From Rhizobium rhizogenes NBRC 13257 (lineage in GTDB: Bacteria; Pseudomonadota; Alphaproteobacteria; Rhizobiales; Rhizobiaceae): a stretch of 64,000 bases of DNA. The DNA is taken from the NCBI RefSeq assembly GCF_000696095.1, contig NZ_BAYX01000007.1:124001-188000 (forward strand), given 5' to 3'. Below the pieces are notes generated by a model, which was not told the DNA's origin, made no database searches, and was given only the letters and a program-made list of their open reading frames with translations. Of this stretch, positions 60,128-64,000 are shown in pieces. The position numbers were made by a program, and so were the translations under genes. How positions within the stretch are numbered: position 1 is the first letter of the stretch; each line of letters begins with the position of its first letter.

Positions 60128-61288
60128 TCAACCGAGATCGAATTCCTCCCAGATCGCCGCATTATGCTCGCCGACCTCGGGGGCCGCACGCTCGAATTTC
60201 GGTCTCTGTCCATCGATCCGGATGGGAGAACGCGTCGTCGCCAGGGAAACGCCATCGCCGCGCCCAACTGTCTGCAACATATCTAGCACTCCGAACCCTT
60301 CGCTCTGCAACAGCTCCGGCCAGTCCAGCACTTTGGCGCACCAGATATCCGCCGGCTCCAGGACGGACAGCCATTCATCGACCGTGCCGGTAGCAATGCG
60401 CGCCGCAATCAGCGCCTTGATCTCGTCACGCGCCATGAACCAGCTTTTAGGATCGTCGCGATAGGGCGCAAGTTCGTCCATGCCGAGCAGGTCGGCAAGT
60501 TTCGAAATCGGCGTCATGGCAATGGCAAGATAGCCGTCGCTGGCCGGATAGACGCCGTAGGGTGCCGAGAGATAGGCGTGGGCGCTGCGAAAATCGGAGC
60601 GCTGCGGCAGTTTATTGCCGCTGTTCATGTGGACGGTCAGAACCTCCACCTGCAGATCGACCAGCGCCTCCAGCAGGCTCGTCTCTACCAGCCCGCCCTT
60701 GCCGGTAATGCCGCGACGCACCAGTGCCGCCAGAATACCCTGCGCCGCGGCAGCCCCCGCCAACATATCGCCGATCGCCAGACCGAACGGCACCGGCCCC
60801 TGCCCTTCATCGCCGTTCAGCCACATGACACCGGAGCGCGATTGTGCCAGCAGATCCTGCCCGGGGCGGGAGACCCAGGGACCCTCCTCGCCATAGCCGC
60901 TGATCGAGCAATAGACGAGCCGCGGGTTGATCTTGCTCGCGGTCTCGTAACCCAACCCAAGCCGCTCGATTACACCCGGCCGAAAGTTCTGCACCAGGAC
61001 ATCGGCCTGCGAGAGCAACCGGCGCAGCGCCTGCATGTCGCGCTCGCTCTTGAGGTCGATCGCCAGGCTTTCCTTCGAACGGTTGATGGCATGGAAGATG
61101 GTCGAATCGCCGCTCTCATTGTCGCTGAGATAAAGCCGGCGGGAGAGATCGCCGCCTTCCGGCCGCTCGATCTTGATGACCCTGGCGCCGAGATCCATCA
61201 GTCTGAGGGTGCAATAGGGTCCGGACAGGAACTGGCTCATATCCACGACCAGCAGGCCGGCCAGCGGCAATTCCTTTTCCACCACCAT
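60128..61288 (-). CDS. CaiB/BaiF-family CoA-transferase
   Basis: A 386-residue class III CoA-transferase. VVDMSQFLSGPYCTLRLMDL (about residues 14-33) and IKIERPEGGD are the family start; the catalytic Asp should be in GLAIGDMLAG (about residue 175). It moves CoA between organic acids. ATG at 61288 (GGGAA upstream) begins family sequence; the open frame continues upstream without similarity. First gene of the operon with L-fuconate dehydratase. Confidence 0.85.
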   Translation of the reverse strand: MVVEKELPLAGLLVVDMSQFLSGPYCTLRLMDLGARVIKIERPEGGDLSRRLYLSDNESGDSTIFHAINRSKESLAIDLKSERDMQALRRLLSQADVLVQNFRPGVIERLGLGYETASKINPRLVYCSISGYGEEGPWVSRPGQDLLAQSRSGVMWLNGDEGQGPVPFGLAIGDMLAGAAAAQGILAALVRRGITGKGGLVETSLLEALVDLQVEVLTVHMNSGNKLPQRSDFRSAHAYLSAPYGVYPASDGYLAIAMTPISKLADLLGMDELAPYRDDPKSWFMARDEIKALIAARIATGTVDEWLSVLEPADIWCAKVLDWPELLQSEGFGVLDMLQTVGRGDGVSLATTRSPIRIDGQRPKFERAAPEVGEHNAAIWEEFDLG

Positions 61289-61390
61289 CGCTATTCCCGC
61301 TTCCCCGACATCGCTCCCGGCAGGCCGCACACCCAGATCGATCGGCACAATCGCCAGCCGAATCCCTGCGTCCGCAGCCTCTAATTTTCT

Positions 61391-61413
61391 TATGTAAATA
61401 GTATTTTCACATA
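61391..61413. promoter_or_regulatory. Near-palindrome upstream of the CoA-transferase operon
   Basis: TATGT (61391-61395) and ACATA (61409-61413) flank 13 AT-rich bases with further partial symmetry. It lies about 103-125 bp upstream of the CoA-transferase start in the divergent gap with the AhpD gene and may be a regulator site. Confidence 0.3.
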
Positions 61414-61529
61414 TGGATAAATTTTGCAAACAAAAAGAGGCGACATAATCGACCCCCCACTCGACCCAGACCGCCCGAAAATGCGTTATAGCTTTCACAG
61501 CAACGCGAATTGTTGAGAGGAGATTTGAG

Positions 61530-61943
61530 ATGACGACAGTCAAATTGCTGAATGATGCGGAGGCCGAGGCGATCCCGGCGGTCAAGGCCGTGTTCGACGA
61601 CATCCGCACCGTCAGAAAATCCGATTTCATCAATAATTTCTGGCGTGGCCTTGCCAATGATCCCACACTTCTGAAGCGCACCTGGAAAGGGCTGAAGGCA
61701 GTGATGATGGCCGAAGGAGCGCTTGATCCGCTGGTGCGCGAGATGATTTATATTGCCGTATCCACGGCCAACGGCTGCACTTACTGCGTCCACTCGCATA
61801 CCGCAGCCGCCAGGGCAAAGGGCATGACGGACGCGCAACATGGCGAATTGCTGGCTGTCATCGGCCTTGCCGGACAAACCAACCATCTGGTGACGGCGAT
61901 GCAGATCCCTGTCGATCCGGAATTCGACGTCAGCCGCGGCTGA
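61530..61943 (+). CDS. AhpD-like carboxymuconolactone-decarboxylase-family protein
   Basis: A 137-residue protein with the complete AhpD active-site motif: Glu71, Cys83-x-x-Cys86 and His90 (NGCTYCVHSH). It should reduce peroxides or serve as a disulfide relay in the cytoplasm. It is divergent from the CoA-transferase operon and followed by a bidirectional terminator. GAGAGGAG precedes the ATG. Confidence 0.9.
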   Translation: MTTVKLLNDAEAEAIPAVKAVFDDIRTVRKSDFINNFWRGLANDPTLLKRTWKGLKAVMMAEGALDPLVREMIYIAVSTANGCTYCVHSHTAAARAKGMTDAQHGELLAVIGLAGQTNHLVTAMQIPVDPEFDVSRG

Positions 61944-61957
61944 TATCGCAAAAAGAA

Positions 61958-61984
61958 AGCCCGCCGGACATCAGCCGGCGGGCT
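61958..61984 (-). terminator. Terminator between convergent genes
   Basis: AGCCCGCCGG (61958-61967) and CCGGCGGGCT (61975-61984) form a perfect 10-bp stem with a 7-nt loop. On the minus strand it is followed by TTCTTTTTG, a good T-run for the gene at 62008; on the plus strand the tail (CTTCGATAG) is weaker. Confidence 0.88.
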
Positions 61985-62007
61985 CTTCGATAGATCACAT
62001 GCTGTGC

Positions 62008-62397
62008 TTAGCGATCCGACTTTTCCGTCGCTTGCCCCTTTACAGCAACGGCGACGACATCGACACCATTGCTGACGGCCAGGAGCCGTTTGCGGACGAG
62101 AACGCCCATCACCCGGGCAGCCGTCGAAAAGGTCATCGTGTCCAGCGGACCTTCGCCTGCCCAAGGCTTGGTCAGGCGTTCGGTGACCGCCGAAACGATA
62201 TTGTTCGGCACGATGTCCGTGCATTCGCGCATGGCTTCAAAAACGACGCTGACGGGGAAAATCCTCCCGTCGAACGTTACGATAGGTTCAGTGACCTCCG
62301 CGTCCCATTCCTCGAATGCATAGAGCGCTTCCCGGAAGAGCTGCTGCAAGGTAATGGGGGCATGACCCTCATGAAGGGGCGGCAAGGCATTCGACAT
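62008..62397 (-). CDS. Protein of unknown function
   Basis: A 129-residue soluble protein with mixed helix/strand pattern (LQQLFREALYAFEEWDAEVT, then TFSTAARVMGVLVRKRLLAV). No family was recognised. AAGGAGAC lies upstream of the ATG and a strong terminator follows, so it is a genuine single-gene unit. Confidence 0.7.
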   Translation of the reverse strand: MSNALPPLHEGHAPITLQQLFREALYAFEEWDAEVTEPIVTFDGRIFPVSVVFEAMRECTDIVPNNIVSAVTERLTKPWAGEGPLDTMTFSTAARVMGVLVRKRLLAVSNGVDVVAVAVKGQATEKSDR

Positions 62398-62735
62398 GTC
62401 TGTCTCCTTTCAAGTGGAAGTCCGGCGCATAATGTAGAAACTAATCGGCCTCCCCCGAGGCCCACGCGCTGCTTCTGGGTTTGGCGCACCCCGAAACATT
62501 GGATCGGACAGCGGCGCGGCAAACCATCTTCTGTAACCGGCGCAACGCGGGAGCACACGAAATGTTCCCACCGGTCACTTAACTTGATCAAGTCTATAGA
62601 TTAATCTCGACTTGAAAAGCCTCTTTCGGAATTTTCTGTAATTATCTATATTTTTGAATGGCTTCGTCGTAGACTGAAATCAGACTTCGCCTTCGGGAGA
62701 GATGCGAATCTCCTCCAGGTAGTGAAAGGACCGTC
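62398..62735. other. Intergenic region between divergent genes
   Basis: 338 bp without a gene between the divergent unknown gene and the cupin gene. The stretch 62570-62660 is AT-rich and likely carries the promoters. No operator-like repeat was recognised. Confidence 0.5.
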
Positions 62736-63224
62736 ATGAGCAACGACCACGGACATGATCACGACCACCCTCATTCCGACCACTGGCGCGACAATGGCGT
62801 GAAGGTCATTCCGGGCAATTCGCTCGATCCGAACACGGCGCAGACGCCGGGCATGAATCGCGCGACCGCCATCAGCAATGCCCGCGCCGGCGCCGAGAAG
62901 ATCTGGGCCGGAACGGTGACGATCCACGCCAACGCCAAGACCGGCGCCCATCATCACGGCGATCTCGAAAGCATCATCTATGTCGTCAAGGGCAAGGCTC
63001 GGATGCGCTGGGGTGATAACCTCGAATTCGTTGCCGAAGCCGGTCCCGGCGATTTCATCTTCGTGCCGCCCTATGTGCCACATCAGGAGATCAATGCCAG
63101 CCGCGACGAAACGCTGGAATGCGTGCTAGTTCGCTCCGGTCAGGAACCCGTCGTGGTCAACCTCGATATCGAACCGGTGGAAAAGCCGGAGGAAGTGCTC
63201 TGGATAGATCCAATCCATCGCTGA
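62736..63224 (+). CDS. Cupin-domain protein with His-rich N-terminus
   Basis: A 162-residue cupin. The N-terminus (NDHGHDHDHPHSDHW, residues 3-17) has seven His and can bind metal. Cupin motif 1 is TGAHHHGDLESIIYVVKG (about residues 69-86) and motif 2 PPYVPHQEIN (about 111-120). It may be a metal-dependent enzyme or metal-storage/sensor protein. AAAGG precedes the ATG. Confidence 0.85.
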   Translation: MSNDHGHDHDHPHSDHWRDNGVKVIPGNSLDPNTAQTPGMNRATAISNARAGAEKIWAGTVTIHANAKTGAHHHGDLESIIYVVKGKARMRWGDNLEFVAEAGPGDFIFVPPYVPHQEINASRDETLECVLVRSGQEPVVVNLDIEPVEKPEEVLWIDPIHR

Positions 63225-63381
63225 TATGCACAATTCGCATGCAATCAGATTCCTCGATGCACAATAATACATCATATCCATAGAAAATTAGTTCTCTATC
63301 TGGCATGGCTCAAAAAGAGTTTTTCAGAAGTGCGGTACACAACAAATGTTCCTGCTTCGCGTGATCGGCGGCCGTCTGAAA

Positions 63382-63419
63382 TGATTGAGGCTGTCAACGA
63401 GACAATGGCGTCTCAATCA
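63382..63419 (+). other. Hairpin in the metQ leader
   Basis: TGATTGAG (63382-63389) and CTCAATCA (63412-63419) can pair, with an alternative inner stem GAGAC/GTCTC (63399-63403 with 63410-63414). It ends 18 nt before the ATG of the binding-protein gene, over the ribosome-entry region. It does not show a known SAM-riboswitch pattern. Confidence 0.4.
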
Positions 63420-63437
63420 CATGGAACAGGATTTCCC

Positions 63438-64000
63438 ATGACGAAAAAGTCTTCTCAGGGTCTCGAGACGCTGCGCTTCACCCGCCGGACCGGCCTTGCA
63501 GCTCTCATTGTCGCCGTTGTTGGCTTGACGGTCGCCACCCCCTCCTTTGCCGCCGACAAGACGATCAAGGTCGGCATCATCAGTGGTGAAGACGAAGACG
63601 TCTGGCGCGTGGTCACCACGGAGGCCGCCAAGAAGGGACTGAAGATCGAAACAGTCGTCTTCAACGACTATACACAGCCAAACGAAGCCCTTGAGCGCGG
63701 CGAAGTCGACGCCAACGCCTTCCAGCACCAGCCCTATCTCGACAACCAGATCAAACAGCACGGCTATCACATCGTCCGTGTCGGCTATACCGGCGTCTGG
63801 CCGATCGGCCTCTATACCAAGAAATACAAGACCGTCGCCGAGCTGCCGAAGGGCGCCGTCATCGGCGTGCCGAACGATCCGTCCAATGAAGGCCGTGCGC
63901 TCCGCGTGCTGCAGAACGAGGGCGTCATCAAGCTCAAGGACGGCACCGGCATTCTCGCCACCATCGCCGACATCGTCGGGAACCCCAAGAATGTCGAAAT
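63438..64000 (+). CDS. MetQ/NlpA-family methionine-binding protein (3' end outside window)
   Basis: The frame is open from ATG 63438 to the window edge (187 residues). A signal peptide (residues 1-38, ending ATPSFA) is followed by IKVGIISGEDEDVWRVVTTE and DYTQPNEALERGEVDANAFQ, the ligand-binding core of the D-/L-methionine ABC importer family. There is no lipobox cysteine after the signal, so it should be a soluble periplasmic protein rather than a lipoprotein. ACAGGA is the ribosome-binding site. The metN/metI genes would lie outside the window. Confidence 0.88.
   Translation, partial: MTKKSSQGLETLRFTRRTGLAALIVAVVGLTVATPSFAADKTIKVGIISGEDEDVWRVVTTEAAKKGLKIETVVFNDYTQPNEALERGEVDANAFQHQPYLDNQIKQHGYHIVRVGYTGVWPIGLYTKKYKTVAELPKGAVIGVPNDPSNEGRALRVLQNEGVIKLKDGTGILATIADIVGNPKNVE

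Noticed and set aside
61289..61681. N-terminal extension of the CoA-transferase
   Set aside because: It would overlap the divergent AhpD gene and its promoter region; family sequence begins right after the ATG at 61288.
63225..63437. SAM-II-type riboswitch before the MetQ-like gene
   Set aside because: Only a simple hairpin was found; the conserved pseudoknot sequence was not recognised.

Overview
This is a GC-rich chromosome-like window with the look of a member of the Rhizobiaceae (Rhizobium/Agrobacterium group). The reasons are a mosaic palindromic repeat of the rhizobial RIME type at 2001-2121, a second short palindrome of related style at 48394-48421, many LysR/MarR-controlled catabolic modules, and gene products close to alphaproteobacterial families (D-xylonate dehydratase type IlvD, DenD, YeiH, ECF41-type SigJ, L-fuconate dehydratase). 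No rRNA, tRNA, insertion sequence, phage gene or CRISPR array was seen. Both window edges cut through genes: a LysR regulator on the left and a MetQ-type binding protein on the right.

Layout. 1-7.1 kb: a LysR regulator divergent from a tightly packed operon (NMT1-type binding protein, ATPase, permease, CodA-like amidohydrolase, FAD-linked oxidase, flavodoxin-fold quinone reductase). It reads as uptake plus ring opening/oxidation of an unidentified, probably nitrogen-containing compound. 7.1-10.8 kb: cupin/MarR pair with twin palindromic operators, a methyltransferase, a VOC protein coupled to a RidA protein, and a DMT exporter. 10.9-13.1 kb: two exported proteins, one a ClpP-like serine-protease-fold protein. 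13.1-17.2 kb: MhqD-like hydrolase and MhqO-like ring-cleaving dioxygenase, ung, and an aromatic-ring FAD hydroxylase. 17.4-21.9 kb: a DeoR regulator divergent from a choline-kinase-like protein and a dimethylglycine/sarcosine dehydrogenase-like enzyme. 21.9-25.8 kb: LysR/YeiH pair and a PAS-GGDEF-EAL protein. 25.9-29.5 kb: an acid-sugar operon (DenD, LtnD-like, IlvD/Edd dehydratase). 29.8-36.4 kb: an RND pump with adaptor and a degenerate hydrolase, divergent from a LysR gene.

36.5-39.8 kb: an AhpD-like protein and an ECF41-type sigma factor share a 114-bp gap that carries two opposed copies of the ECF41 promoter signature; then an AraC regulator divergent from a DMT exporter. 39.9-42.2 kb: a decaying stretch with C-terminal relics of two enzymes among MarR genes. 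42.2-48.9 kb: class III nucleotidyl cyclase, two SDR enzymes with a divergent LysR gene, a nitrilotriacetate-monooxygenase-like flavoprotein pair, and OsmC. 49.0-54.4 kb: glycerate 2-kinase, a small zinc ribbon, gamma-glutamyltransferase and an MFS drug exporter. 54.4-56.2 kb: an orphan SUKH-like protein, a cold-shock gene with a long AT-rich leader, and a small lysine-rich protein. 56.4-64 kb: a natural fusion of the dioxygenase and hydrolase found separately at 13-14.7 kb, a secreted hydrolase, a CoA-transferase/L-fuconate-dehydratase operon, an AhpD protein, a cupin and the start of metQ.

Overall this is an accessory/catabolic region: small transport-plus-enzyme modules, each beside its own regulator, with several aromatic/quinone detoxification functions. 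The most testable observations are the face-to-face ECF41 promoters, the split and fused dioxygenase-hydrolase pairs, the twin MarR operators, the exported ClpP-like protein and the unassigned catabolic operon at the left end.
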